Below, in pieces: positions 11,127-23,500 of a stretch of 64,000 nt of DNA. The translations under genes and the position numbers were made by a program. This DNA comes from Gnetum montanum (lineage: Eukaryota; Streptophyta; Gnetopsida; Gnetales; Gnetaceae). The notes under the pieces were generated by a model. The model saw nothing but the letters and a program-made list of their open reading frames with translations. It made no database searches and was not told the origin of the DNA. Location: the NCBI GenBank assembly GCA_015680685.1, contig MNCI01000885.1, positions 46,216 to 110,215 of the forward strand, written 5' to 3'. Numbering within the stretch: the stretch's first letter is position 1; each line of letters begins with the position of its first letter.

Positions 11127-14100
11127 ATGGCACCAAAGAGAGGAGCACAATGAGGACCCTTATAAGGTGCAAGTAAATGACCAAGAGGCCAAGGTAGAAG
11201 TTAAATTGGAGGACAAGAACCAAAACACAAGGTGCAGGAAGCCCAATCATTTATCATTCATCAAGAGACTCCTACTATGGGAAAATCAGTTGAAGAAGAG
11301 GTAGTGGAACCACAAGTGTTAGGATAACACCTCATGTTATCATAGGACTACCTCCAAGCTATTCAAGAAATGTCCATCCTAACCATAGTCATTGTAGAGA
11401 TGAACTTTGTCCCATTTGTGGGGTTCACCCCTAAAGTGCTCAAGACACAACTCAAGGCATCATCACTATGGCCCATCCTTTCTAATAGTGGCGAATGGTA
11501 TCTTTGTTAAACATATCAACTCTGGCACAAGAAATAAGAGGGTACCACAATTAACATTGGAGGAGTCTCAATCTCATTCTTGATCAATGTAATTGTAGAA
11601 GCTCTAAATATACCAAATGAAGGGGTAAGGTTAGCACATCTATCCATATAATTAGATCTTGAAACAAGAAAACTATGGCTAAAATGGGAATATGGTAAGA
11701 AAGATAAGGGCTATAATGAGCTATGTATAGAAGAAAGAATCTACTTCAAAATTGGCATTTATCACTTGTTCCCAACAAAAGGACTCAATCAACTATACAC
11801 TTATGTAGCTAGAGGAAGTGCGATCTTAATGGGAAAATACAATGCCAACCTCGCACAACTCTACTTTATGAAAATTTATAGGTGGTTTGAAGAAAGGAAG
11901 GCAAGAAAGCCAACACTTCCATTTTCATGCCTTATTAAAAAGTTGTGCAAGTGAGTTGGAATCCTAGGATACACTAATGAAATTCCCAAGAGAGCCCAAA
12001 ATGCTTCATATGTTGAATTGCTCAAACCAATACCACCCAAGAAAGATGAGGGTGAAGAACAAGAATAAGAACAAGAGCAACAGTAGGAGAAACAACAAGA
12101 GCAAAAAAAGAAAAAAAACAATAACAATAACCACAAGAATAACAAATTCCACCATCGTTGTTGTAAGATTATAGACCATCAATGAGTCATCTACAACAAA
12201 TTGTAGAAATCATTAGTTGGGGAATAAGAGAGAAGGACAACCTTTACAAAGTTATTGATAATGCCATCCAACCCACAATTTCAACAAATCTAGCAAGTGG
12301 ATAGATCTTACTATAGTTAAGAGGAAAGGTCCAATGGTCACAACAGATCTATGGGAACACTGCATCATTTCAAGTGGTGATTGAAACTAGAGAGAGAGTC
12401 ATAATTGTGGTAATGCAACATCAAGATGTAGTGTAAATAGCAAAGGCAATTGCCTATCACATCAAAGGATCTTTCAATATATCTGTTATGCCACCAATAG
12501 ACCTAATTGGAGCCAGAGATGCTCAAATGTTAGCCAAAAGATTGATGAATCCTGCTAACCATGAGGATGTGCTTAATAGACTACTAAATACTAGGCAAGT
12601 AATAAAAACACCTTTTGACATCCCCAATGATGTTACTATAGTATACTTGAGCTTATCTCTACCAAAGGAAAACTAGTCATTGTAGAGACAAGGGTGGAGC
12701 CTGTAGAAAATGAAATTCTAAAATTACAAGAGCTTGTAGTCCTAAGAGCTGAATGAAGAGATCCCACATAATTTATTGCACCTTATCAGGTAGAGCAGTT
12801 TAGGAGATAGCAAATGAACCATATGATTAAGTAGAATAAAGAGATGATAATAGAGAAGGAGAAATCTAAAACACCATAAAATTTTGGGTCTTGATGTCTC
12901 AATGGAAAATTTGGCTAGGTGTCAAAATGGTAGCACTTTGCCTAAATTTTTCTCAGTGTTGAGCATAGTTAGCTCAAACTACCAGATTTACAAAATTTTT
13001 CTAAGTGTCAGAATGATGACACATTTTACAAATTTGTCAAGTGCTAGGACTACGTTCTCCAATACAATAGAGTGTATTCAGCTTCAATGACCAATCTTTT
13101 GCAATTTTGGCTAAGTGTTCAAATAATATCACAAGCTACAAAATTTTTCTAAGTGTTGGACTACAGTCCCACTACTGGGACTATGCTCTAGAGCATAGTC
13201 AGCATAGTCTACAGCACTTGTTCAAATTTGCAAGATATTTCTAATAATGGGCAATGTCTACAATTTTTCTAAGTGTTGAGACTATGCTCTCCACTGTTGG
13301 GACTACACTCATGAGCATAGTTAGCATGAAAACACTAGTTTTGGCATATTTTTTCTAATTCCTAGAACTACATTCTAGAGTGTAGCAAAGGGTTGAGTGT
13401 AGTTACCAAAGTTAGAAAAAATTTTAAACTTTTTCTAGCTATCCTCAAACTTAGAAAATTTTCTAAATTTTTCTTGTTGCCTAATGGATGCCTAGCCTGA
13501 CTCCATGTTTCAACTACCCTAAAGCATAGTTCTACCTACCACACCACCACATTGCACTCGATCTACATTTTTGGCTAACCTTAGCCATATAAATATTCCT
13601 AAACCTCCAATGTCTTGGGGGTTGGCAGTTGGCGCTTTCATTTTTCATTTGGCATTTTTTCATCTTGGCACTTAGCTCCATGGGCGAATGAGACCCATAG
13701 CACATCACATCGATAGAGAGGTAGAGAACATCGCATTGTGCACCATAGCCCCATTGTAACCCTATAGAACATTGCATGGTACATTGTAGTGACCAACTTG
13801 CTAGTCATGTTACATCCCGATGGGCACCAAACTTCACAGCTGAACACCACCGAGACTGTGACTATGCTCCCACTGCACCTGTTGTACTCCATGAACCTTC
13901 TGAATTCCTTATGGTGTCAACTATGCTTAATCCTATTTAGGGCAATGTTTCATTTCTCTCTCTTATTCATTTGCATTTTCTTCACATTTTTTCCACATTT
14001 TATTTGCATTTTTCCTATAACTATGCTTAGGTGACAATCCATGCATGTCAACACTCTTTTTTTCTACCAAAAAATGTGACTACGCTCAACACTATTCACA

Positions 14101-15300
14101 TGGTTAACACCACTCAACACTTAACATCATTTTTGCATTAGCATTGTTTACATTCTGTAAGTTCTCAAGACCATTCAAGGCACCCCATCTCTACCTTTAG
14201 CAAGGCTTTTGCATGGACGTGGGGTTAGGCTATGCACCCGTGAACCCCTTGGTGTTTCAACTATTGAAATTTTTGATTGTTACAAAATCAATATGGAATG
14301 CCTCTATAGCAAAAGCAAACACATCAGCACATGTCAAGGTACTTATCATAGTTCATTAGGAAAATAAAAAACTTAATGCTGATAGCATGAGGTTGACCAT
14401 TATGAAAAAGCAGAAAAACATCCTAGAAGAGAGCATCCACTAGTTAAGGAAAAAACTAGTGAGGGTCAACCCAAGATATGAGTAGACTCATAAGAGAAAA
14501 TTAAACTCTCTCAATTGAGGAGGTACATGCCATTTGATAAAAGTTAGCCATTGAAATAAGAGTGTGGAAAAATGAGACAAAGAAACATGAAAGGCTTAAG
14601 GAATACTTCCATGATTAGGTGGGCATGTGCAAGTAAATTAATGAGAAAGATATCTAGATGGCCAAGGCCATAATCAGCTCCATCTCAAAACAAAATCCTA
14701 ACTAGCAATCCATCTTGGATAGTTATGCCCATGTTCACTAGGTGGAAGTGAAAAACAAAGACTTGGAAATTGAAGACCTAAAAGAGTACATGGGGTTAGC
14801 AAACCTCTATTATGCTAACTTGGCCATGTTGATAGTAGGTAGGCCTCGGAAAGAATTAGGATAGCAAGTAGCAACTATATATGCTCTATATGAAAAAATG
14901 TTTGCTAATTGAAAAGATGCTTTATAAAATATCCAAGTGAAAAACTTTGAATTAGAAGCAATGAAGGCTAGCTACCAAGGATAAAAAGATGTATTAACAA
15001 ACCTATCTAGAAGGTTATCTAACTATAATAAATTATGCAAAAAGGCTAGAGCATTTGAAGAGGAGAGGAGGAAGTCCATAGCCTGGTATGTAAATGCGAA
15101 TCAGATATTTTTGCAACTATCATGCCCATGGGATGTACCTCCTTCATCACACATTACACAACAAGCATGGATAGTACATGACCCAAGAATGGAAGAGAAG
15201 AAAATTCACACACTCCTAAATTGGTACAAATTTCAAAAGCTTGGTGACAAGGGGAAGTAACCGATGGAGGAAACATTTTGACCAGGAACTACATAAGGCT
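11127..15300 (+). pseudogene. E1 ORF3 (Athila-type third ORF), interrupted
   Basis: The start ATGGCACCAAAG aligns with the starts in E4, E5, E2 and E6. The N-terminal half keeps blocks such as SSLWPILSNSGEWY (about 11458-11500) and an open stretch at 11766-11954 ending FSCLIKKLCK; the fP-LI-xLC pattern recalls the 'putative plant transposon protein' domain found with Athila-like elements (from memory). The second half is K/E-rich and probably coiled coil, ending after a conserved CPWDVPPSSHITQQAWIVHDPR block (about 15120-15190). A family C solo LTR splits it at 12867-14284, and stops are frequent, often TAG or TGA at Gln, Trp or Arg positions. Function unknown; an env-like role is sometimes proposed for third ORFs, but I see no signal peptide or clear membrane anchor. 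Confidence 0.65.
12867..14284 (+). mobile_element. Solo LTR of family C (Tat-like)
   Basis: Flanked by the 5-bp duplication AAATC (12862-12866 and 14285-14289). The start taaaacaccataaaatttt matches the E3 right LTR start tgaaacaccataaaatttc, and the end gaaatttttgattgttaca matches gacatttttggtcactaca. Both have TATAAATA (13588-13595) followed by a 'gggttggca..ttggcatttttt' segment. The U3 holds a perfect 22-bp palindrome at 13179-13200 and further 'actatgctc..gagcatag' copies at 13278-13325. The internal region is gone, so it arose by LTR-LTR recombination. E1 ORF3 continues on both sides. Confidence 0.88.
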
Positions 15301-15489
15301 ACATAAAGATTTACCAAATTTTATTTTTTGATAGAGTTGTCATGTCATATCTTGTGTCATTTTGCAAACACCATTACGACAATTAAGAGTCATGTACACA
15401 GTAGTCAGTGTCATGTAAATCTACCTTTCAATTTTGTAAGGAACTCCATCTTCATTTTGTTTCAACTCAAGGATGATTTTTCAATTAGT

Positions 15490-15499
15490 CATGGGGGTA
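15490..15499 (+). other. E1 polypurine tract
   Basis: catgggggta directly precedes the 3' LTR. The same 'tagt(c/t)(a/g)tggggg(t)a' context lies before the 3' LTRs of E4, E5 and E6. Confidence 0.7.
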
Positions 15500-16407
15500 T
15501 GATAAATTATCTTTTAATTAGCTATGATATCAGGCATCCAATATTGAAGTTGTGATATCAAATCATTGATATCAAGACACAAGCTACGATGTTAGATATA
15601 TGATATCATGGACACATGTAGGCCTATAAATATGATAGTTAGGGTATGGTCCAAAGAACAATTTCATTCCACCTTAGTGAAACTCTATTAATTTTTTTTC
15701 TTAATTTTAGTACTTAGCACTTAGCAGTGTATGCTTGTAGTGTGGTATGAAGTGATTGTATGAAGTCTTATTTAAGCATCTTGTACTTGGACATAAGTGT
15801 GAATGGTAATAAAGATTGAGTTTACTTTTCACCATTGCAACATCCACTTAGTTTTTACTATTTGACTTAGGATAATTTTTACTCTTTTTACTTAGTCTAC
15901 TGATTACTATTTTCTTAGTTACTGTGTACTTTTTCATGAACTCTACTTTTACTGTTGTTAAGTAGAATGGATATGATTGATTTCATGTGTAAAGTGTAAT
16001 TGTTTTGTAATCTAGTAGTATTATCACTTAGTTTGTTTAGTAGCAAGGTGCTTGGTAATCCTAGTAATGATTACGTAAGTCTAAGACATGTGTAGAAAGT
16101 CAATATTGGATGTCCATCATGTAGGCTAGACTAGATTCATTTGTTATTTACTTATACTTAGAAATCCCTTTCATTTACCTTATGTTTACTAGGAGTAAAA
16201 TAGGAAATACAACATTAATTATTATATACCTCGCTATGAGTTAAACCATATGCATTTATTTTACTAGATCATGTAGAAAGATAATGATCATGAACTCAAA
16301 CTAATTACTAGCATAACCACATTTCCTTATCTATGGAATTTGATTAGGCTATGTATGAACACTCATATCTCATATGGTTGGGTGTTGGAGTACTCCACTG
16401 CTCATCA
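15500..16407 (+). repeat. E1 3' LTR
   Basis: 908 bp, from TGATAAATTAT to CTCATCA. The U3 palindromes are better preserved than in the 5' copy: tgatatca at 15525, 15553 and 15568, and caatattg at 15539. TATAAATA lies at 15625. The ATCAT target duplication follows. Confidence 0.9.
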
Positions 16408-16412
16408 ATCAT

Positions 16413-16628
16413 GGTGCATTTATCCTATTTATATAATATAATTGGTTTCTTGTAACAAATAATAAATAAGATAATATGAATATCTAAAGTTTATTTGTTA
16501 AATCTTGTGATTTACATCATTAAGTTATATGTTTAATATACAAAAATGGTTGAAACTAAATTGGTCCAATGGATTCATAGGGTTTGAATGCGTTATGAGC
16601 TGGCTAACTAATGGATCTACTACCTAAT
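16413..16628. other. Unassigned flank between E1 and E2
   Basis: 216 bp of AT-rich sequence with no recognisable feature. It continues the target DNA of E1 and is where the E2 5' LTR begins. Confidence 0.5.
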
Positions 16629-17425
16629 TGATGAGTCATATATTAGTCACATCAATGATGCCTTGTCGACTAGGCCTTGTTGATCCATCATTTTATGCAT
16701 TAACATGGCCCCATCAATGCAGGGTCTATTATTACCTATAAATACATAATTATCGGCCATAGCTCTTGCAATTTCTTCATTTTAAAGTTAGAATATTTTT
16801 TTAGTGCTAGTAATAGGAGTCAAAAAGTGTATGGATCTTTATTCTAGCACTGTTATACTTGAACACCCTAGTGTATGCGGTAATAAAGATGAGCTTCCTA
16901 ATCAAACCTTGTAGCACTTAGAATAGATTAATGGTTCATTTATGCATTCATCATGTCCATTGAATATGCAATCAATTAAGCTATATTAGACTTCAAGTGA
17001 TTCATTAATTGATTAAGCTACATAGAGTAAATACATAAGTACGTCCACCTTGAGTGTAAACATGTATTCGCTTGATAATCCAACAATAGATATGTGGGTT
17101 TAGAGACTAGATGTTTATGTTAGGACTAGTTAGAGAATAGTTAGTTAGTTAAATTAAATTAGTTACTAAAATAATTCATCTCTCTATTTAAGTGTCAAGG
17201 AACATAAAACATAAAACAATAAAAATCATATGCCTCAATTATACTTAATCATACCATGTGCATTACAAGTGTAACTGGGAATAAAATGAATGACCATTAG
17301 GGCAAGGTTTACTTCCTAGAAGACTAGTGTACTAGAAACTATAGAGTCTATGGAATTTTTATGGATTCTGCATGAATGCTTCATGATTCGTATGGTTGGG
17401 TGTAGTGGTACGTCGGTGCTCATCA
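16629..17425 (+). repeat. E2 5' LTR
   Basis: 797 bp, TGATGAGTCAT to CTCATCA. U3 has family B motifs (catcaatgatgccttgtcga, ctaggccttgttgat) and TATAAATA at 16737-16744. Shorter than other family B LTRs, mainly between TATA and R. Confidence 0.88.
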
Positions 17426-17426
17426 T

Positions 17427-17444
17427 TGGCATTGCTGCTAGGGA
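17427..17444 (+). other. E2 primer binding site
   Basis: tggcattgctgctaggga, one base after the LTR: tRNA-Asp-type, as in E4 and E5. Confidence 0.8.
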
Positions 17445-17513
17445 CTCTACTTGTTTGACAACATTCTTAATTATATAATTACAAAAGCACATTGATTACT
17501 TGTTTATTGAAAA

Positions 17514-19645
17514 ATGTCTTCTTCTTCTCATAGACATGAAGATGTTAAAGCTCTAGTCCCACAAGAGTGCAAAGTGATATCTACTCATCCTAATGAGTAT
17601 GTACCTAACTTCACCTTTCCTACATCAAGATGAGTAACTATAATTGTGTGACATGGAGGGCAACATTGTAATGCTCCCTAATCAATATATTCCTAGGATG
17701 CTATTTCAAAATCTTAAGAGGTTGGACATCCTAGATCTTCAAGAGGAATATGTTGTGCATGGTTATGACACTTAGGACTACCATTCCACTAAAACACAAC
17801 ATAGGAGAGATTGATACTAGGAGAAGCACCATGAATTTGTGAAGGGGAAACACTTCATCTATCCCTTTTTATTTCTAAACCAAACCAATAATGACGATCT
17901 TCCCTTTGGGAATTTTCAACATGAAGATTCTCCATCCCCAATTATTGGTGATGAGGGTGTGACGCTAAGCTTTTAGTCCACTATTAACAAACTAGGTAAA
18001 GGAAAAAGTAACAATTAAGGCAGGGACTTGGGCAAACATCGTGATGGCAAGGAATCTAAGAATTGTGGTTGTGAGAAGTGAGGAGGTGGTGATGGATACT
18101 ATGGAGGCGGTGGTGGTCCACCTTCCTCTTCATCCAATTCCAAAAATTTCTCTTCATCTTCTAGTTCTAATAGAAGACACTAGAGAAATAATCATGATGA
18201 AGGTGATCATTGAGACAACAATGATCATAGAGCTCACCAAGGATGAAGTGATAATAGAGGACATCATCTACTATAATGAAATCATGATGATGATGAGCCT
18301 TTCTTGGCAACTTAAAGCATGATTAACATTGCATAGGTAGTTAAGATCTCAACTAGGCATGTGAAAGATAGTAAGATTAAGTGCTTAGACATAAACAATA
18401 TCCCCAGATTTGAGTGGGGATATAACTTTGACCCACAAACACATCTACAAGTTTTCCATGATGCCTATGCCTTGTAGAACATTGAAAATGATTGGCATAA
18501 ATTTAAGCTCTTCAATAGGACACTCATTAAGGAAGTAGAAAGTTGGTACTGATCCTTAGAGCTAGAATCCATTTGTAGATGGAGTACCATGTTGCAACTA
18601 TTTAATGAAAAATTCTAGACATACTCTAGAGTGTCTAATCTAAGAAGATAAATTCAAGGCTGGAAACAAGGAATACATGAACCCTTGGCTGCTATCATGG
18701 GTAGATATTATTCTCTCTTACACAGATTCCCTAGCTATGGTTATTCTTAAAGGAAACAACTCCACCACATCATAGATGGGCTTAAAGAAAAAACTAGAAG
18801 AACTCTTGGGGTTTATGCCCAACAAAGACTATCCAAACTAAGAGCTCATTAGATACAAAGGTTAATAGAGTAGGTAGAAAAAGAAGAAGATGAGTTGCAA
18901 AAAATAGAAAGTGCAAAAGAATATAATAGGGATCCTTCCATTAGGGAAAGGGAGGTCCAATTTTGTAACAAAGAGGAGTCACCACTTGACAAAGTGGTGA
19001 ACAAGAAAATCATATCCATCCAGAAATCTATTTCTAACATTTCAGAAAAGACTAATAAATTATGGAACTCTTTATATGAGAAGTTCCAAACTGCTATGAA
19101 GATTACTGAAGAATCTAAAGAGTAGAATAGTAATCACAATCACAAGAGGCGAAAAGAAGTTGAATGTCCCTATCAGAGAGGTAAAGACAAAGCTACTATA
19201 GGCAAAAAATTCTGAAGACAAACTATGATGATGATGTTGGGTGTGACATTTGTTGATATTAAGATCTAAAATTATGTTGCCCTATGGTGTCATACTTACA
19301 AGAGTTTGGGGTGTACATGTTGAATTTGCGACTAGCATGGAGGCAAGAACCTAGAAAACTTACTCTCAAGGAAATCCAAGCTAGTTCCACCAACAACAAC
19401 AAGCTTATTATTTGAGTAGAGCTTGGGCACAACCATATGAAAAATACCAATAGTGGAATCAACCATAATTATGGGAAATGATACCACTAAAATAGTGGTA
19501 CCCTTATAAGCAACCAGATCCATAGGGCTACTATGTTTAGCATTCTATTTCTCCACAAAGCTCTACAAGCCACACTTCATTATAGCATCACTATTACCCT
19601 CCGAAGTATCATTGAACTCATTCACCATCTAGTCAAGGGGAACAT
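17514..19645 (+). pseudogene. E2 gag, 5' part
   Basis: The start ATGTCTTCTTCTTCTCATAG precedes a conserved VPQECKVISTHPNEYVPNFTF block (about 17550-17620). A low-complexity K/H/D/S-rich linker follows (18030-18300). The retrotransposon gag core spans about 18310-18660, with SWY-SLELESI-RWSTMLQLF recognisable, then a coiled region. In intact elements this is the capsid/nucleocapsid protein that packages element RNA. There is no clear CCHC zinc knuckle; copies have only a C-x2-C...C remnant. Stops and frameshifts throughout. Interrupted at 19646 by E3 and resumes at 26897. Confidence 0.75.
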
Positions 19646-19950
19646 TGTAGCGACCAAAAATGTCATGGCTAGAAACACAGAGAGGTTGCTAGCCAAACAG
19701 TTTAACCCTGGATCCACGTGAGGGTCGTGCTGGATAAAACGGAAACGGGATGCCTTGAATGGTCTGGTCGATTAGACAGGGACTTAACTAGTGTAACTTA
19801 ACCTTTTGTAAAAAAAATTTTAAATGTTAAAAACATGAGGTATAACTAATGATTAATAGATGTAGGAATGCAGAAAAAAATGTTAAACAGTGATAACAAT
19901 GAAGAAATAACAGAATAAGCTGGGGTAAGAAAATGCACCGCCACAAAATG
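19646..19950 (-). repeat. E3 left end: inverted LTR 3' end
   Basis: Aligns, with about 82% identity by eye, to the reverse complement of 26594-26896. Matching landmarks are tgta(g)gaccaaaaatgtc, ggtcgattagacagggactt, gtgtaacttaacc, gaggtataact, gattaatagatg, and ggtaagaaaatgcacc. Homology stops at about 19955, at gcaccgccacaaaat. The result is an element with U5 sequence pointing outward at both ends. Confidence 0.88.
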
Positions 19951-20255
19951 TTTGCTATTCATTATTGTTACAAACAAATATCACTTGACTCCACATTTAT
20001 CTCATTGTGGCAGGTTGAGCAAGAATGGAAATACATCATGATCTTTCTTCACATCTAGCTTTGATAGGTCTCCACACAGCGAGTTCACAAGACAACTGAA
20101 CCCAGAGTCAATAAACTGGGGATCATCTACAGATAACACAGTAGCATCCTTAGAAACATTTCCAAACTGGCCTGAACATCTAGTCCATGCCTTAGATCTA
20201 GAGGCCAGGGATGTAACTGAGGACCCTCTCATTGAAACTCCTATGACTACATCCA
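19951..20255. other. E3 segment between inverted LTR piece and pol
   Basis: Unrecognised. The minus strand is open for 84 codons (20002-20256) while the plus strand is closed, which may mean that this piece is inverted together with the LTR end. I cannot assign it to gag or a leader. Confidence 0.4.
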
Positions 20256-21240
20256 TGGGAAAAATAAAAATGTTAAAAACTTAGCTCCCTCCTAGATGTA
20301 ACTAAGATCCTCCAAGATAACATCGAGGTATTCATGTGGTCGTACAACGACATGCTGGGCTTAGACCTGAGGCTAATACAACACAACATTTTCTTAGATC
20401 CACAAATGAAGGTAGTCAAACAAAAGGCTCACAAGGTTAAACCAAAGATTGCACTGGTCGTACATGATGAAATCAATAAGCTATATCAAGTTGGTTTCAT
20501 CTGGGTAGTTGATTACTTAGAATGGGTGTCAAACATCATTGTGGTTTCTAAGAAAACAAGAGAAATAAAAATTTGTATAGAATTCCAGGATCTAAACAAA
20601 GAAACGATCAAGGACGACTTCCCACTACTAAGTATTGATCAACTTATCGACACTATGGCTGGTCATGCTCTATTATCCTTCATGGATGGTTTCTTCGGCT
20701 ACAACCAAATTAGCATCAACCTAGAGCATCAGTTAAAAACAACTTTCATGATCCCATGGGGTACTTTCTGTTACAATATGATGCCATTTTGACTCAAGAA
20801 TGCCAAATAAACCTACTAGAGATCCATGACATACATCTTTAGCAACTACATCCTAGAAACACTGAACAACTATGTGGATGAAATAGCGATCAAATTGAAA
20901 GAGGCTGGCGATCATCCCAACAATCTAGGAGTAGTCCTCAAATGTTGTCAGATGCATGATTTAATCCTTAACCCATGAAAGTGTGTCTTCGGGGTGAGAA
21001 CCGGATGCATGTTAGGGTTTGTAGTATCGGAGGCTAGAAGACGAGTGGACCCTAATAAAGTTAAGGCCATCGCCAATCTAGCACCTCCTACAAACCTTAA
21101 AGAATTATGCAGGTTACAAGGTAGGGTACAATATATTAGAAGGTTTATAGCAAAGTTGAATGACAATTTACACCCCATGCAACACTTACTAAAGAAAGGG
21201 ATTAACTTTGAATGGATAACACAATGTTAACAAGCCTTCA
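20256..21240 (+). pseudogene. E3 reverse transcriptase remnant
   Basis: Begins in the Tat protease-RT linker (LLDVTKILQDNIEVFMWSYN), followed by the DMLGLD...HNIFLDP block typical of Tat/Athila RTs. An open run (20334-20792) carries GFIWVVDYLEWVSNIIVVSK, KICIEFQDLNKETIKDDFPL, then ALLSFMDGFFGYNQI. A stop and small lesions follow (20790-20830). The catalytic YxDD motif reads YVDE at about 20870-20881, so the second catalytic Asp is lost. The connection block (LGFVVSEARRRVDPNKVKAI, 21012-21071) is open to 21230. It would copy element RNA into cDNA; here it is dead. Confidence 0.85.
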
Positions 21241-22260
21241 ATGATCTGAAGAAAGAGCTTTTACATCTCTCAACTATTTACCCACCGTAGAGGGATAAGC
21301 CTTTCTACATCTACCTTGCCACCTTAGACACGTCTATCACAACACTGTTATGTCAGAAGTGAGACGATAGCTCTGAGATTCTAGTGTATTACTTAAGTCA
21401 TGCATTGATAGCATACAAGGAAAAATACAATGAGGTGAAGAGAAATTGCCTCGCCCTAGTGTTTGCATTAAAAAAGTGGAGGCATTACCTATTTCACAGC
21501 AAAGTTAATATTATTTGCAAAAGCAATGTACTCCGAGCTATCACGAACAACCTATACAAAAGCAGTAGGATAGCCTGGTGGAAAGCCATAACAGTGGAAT
21601 TAGATTTGCATTATGTGAGCCAACCATCGATGAAAGGTCAAGCTATAGCAATGCAACTTATGACCTCACCTATTGATGATCAGGCAATCATAGAACCCGA
21701 ATTCCTTGACAAGCACGTTAGCACCATCAATTCTATCCCATCTCATATCGAAGGTACTTTACACTTCAACGTTGCCTCAACTATGCATGGTGGTAGTGCA
21801 GTGGCTATCATTATGTTCCCCTCTAGGGTTATTTAGCCGTTTTCTTATCGGTTCGCATTCTTTTGTACGAACAATATGGTAGAGTACGAAGGACTTCTAA
21901 GGCACCTCTTAGTAGCCTAAGCACTAAAACTTCAACATCTAGCAATTCAAGATGATTCACAACTTGTTGTGAATCAAATCACTGAGGTGTATGCCTACAA
22001 AGCTACTCATTTGTAGCCCTATTGTGACCTAGCAAAAAGTTTTCTCAAATAGTTTGTAGCAATGGACGTTCAACACGTGCCCCGCAATGAAAACACCATA
22101 GCATACACCCTGGCCACCTTAGCATTAAATTTTCCACCACACCTATTTGCAAGTTTGCTCACTTCAATTACCGAGTGTACGGAGCCTATCACTCAAGCAA
22201 TACATGTAGCCTCTATTAGCGCTGCAGATACCCAGGAGTTGTACGCCAATAGTAAAGCCT
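21241..22260 (+). pseudogene. E3 RNase H and second (archaeal-type) RNase H
   Basis: The first RNase H spans about 21290-21560 (FYIYLATLDTSITTLL, then YLSHALIAYKEKYNEVKRNCLALVFAL), with the catalytic Glu context kept. A second domain follows at about 21745-22150: LHFNVASTMHGGSAVAII, CTNNMVEYEGL, IQDDSQLVVNQITEVYAYK, VPRNENTIAYTLATLAL. It matches the extra RNase H that defines the Tat lineage (DGAS.., TNN.AEYEAL, GDSqLVi, R.EN..ADxLA). In this copy the first Asp is changed (DGA to NVA) and the last Asp position reads Tyr. Stops at about 21835, 21918 and 22015. Confidence 0.83.
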
Positions 22261-22299
22261 ACCTACAACATAGCGAGCCCCCATGTGGATTGACATCTA

Positions 22300-23480
22300 C
22301 CTAGAGGGATGTGATCCACAAGCGTGCTCAGAAATATGCACTCATGGGAGACAATGCCTTATGCAAATGCTCCTTTGATGGGATTTTTCTAGCATGCATA
22401 AATGAGGAGCAAGTGCAGAAGGTCATCAATGAGGTACAAGAGGGACTGTGTGGTGGACACATAGAACCTAGGGCCATGACGGAAAAAATTAGATGCTTAG
22501 GATACTACTAGCCTCACATGGAGCATGATTGCCTGACCAAAGTAAAGACTTGTGATATGTGCTAATGATACGCAAATCTCATACACATCTCACCTACAGA
22601 ATTGCATCCAACGCAGATCACATGGCGATTCCAACGATGGGGACTAGACATCATAGGACCTATCACGCCTAAGTCTTCTGTAGGGCATAGCTTTATCATC
22701 ACCACCACTAAGTACTTCAAAAAGTGGGTGGAGGCTATTTTCCTTAGGAAGACTACATCTCAGTAGGTTTTCCACTTCATATTAGATAACATCTTGACAA
22801 GGTTTGGGCTTTCCATGACAACTGTGATCGACAATGGACCTCAATTTAGTAGTGTGGAAACCAAAACCTTTTGCAGCAACCATGGCATTAGGCAATCATT
22901 CTCCTTGCCATACTAGCCGCAGGCAAATAGATAGGAGGAAGCTACAAACAAAGTCATCATCAATTTGCTCAAGAAAATGCTTAACAATAGCAAGAGGTGA
23001 TGCCATGAGCAAATCGTCTATGTGCTATGGGCTTATAAGATCACATGTAGGAATACAACACATAAGACTCCTTACAGTCTTATTTATGGATCTAAAGTGG
23101 TGTTGCCTCTTAAGCTGTAGGTACCATCACTTCGAATGAACCTGTCAAACATTGTAAGCAAAGCCCAAAACAATGAGTCAAGGACCATTGACCTCGACTC
23201 AATAGAGGAGGAGCATGCATAGACACTTGGTCACATAGAGTAATATCAGAATAGGAAATGGCAGAAGCATCATGAAAACCCGTATCAATGACTGCTAAAG
23301 AAGGGAGACCTCATTCTCAAGGCTGTCCATGAGCATGTGAACAAATTCTTAGCAAAATGGGAAGGTCCATTCATGCTCACAAAAGCCTACAGGAATGGGG
23401 CCTTCATGTTGGCAGACATGGATGGAAAAGAGTTCGCAAATCCTGTGAATCATTCATATCTCAAACCATACTACATCTGA
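22300..23480 (+). pseudogene. E3 integrase remnant
   Basis: A zinc-binding region (22311-22560) with GHIEPRAMTEKIRCLGYY and a C-x2-C-like end. The catalytic core at about 22625-23050 shows RWGLDIIGPITP (first Asp), TTVIDNGPQFSS (second Asp) and PQANR-EEATNKVIINLL (Glu). The C-terminal domain at about 23300-23475 reads KGDLILKAVHEHVNKFLAKWEGPF, then NGAFMLADMDGKEF and NHSYLKPYY, the usual Tat ending. Several stops interrupt it. Integrase would join the cDNA ends to the target and produce the 5-bp duplication seen around E3. Confidence 0.83.
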
Positions 23481-23500
23481 TGCATGAGCAAGGTAAGCAA

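Larger units (their letters stand above)
5588..16407 (+). mobile_element. E1: non-autonomous Athila-like element, family A
   Basis: A complete insertion with LTRs of 906 and 908 bp and a 5-bp target duplication ATCAT (5583-5587 and 16408-16412). The order is LTR, primer site, gag remnant, protease remnant, spacer, ORF3, polypurine tract, LTR. Compared with E4 it lacks most of the gag capsid core and all of RT, RNase H and integrase. A family C solo LTR (12867-14284) lies inside ORF3. Without that insertion the element is about 9.4 kb. It shares LTR termini, primer site and ORF3 with family B but has its own U3 motif, so it could have been moved by family B proteins. Confidence 0.9.

Noticed and set aside
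11876-12145. 89-codon minus-strand frame with Cys, Phe and Leu runs
   Set aside because: Complement of the Lys/Asn/Glu-rich part of E1 ORF3.
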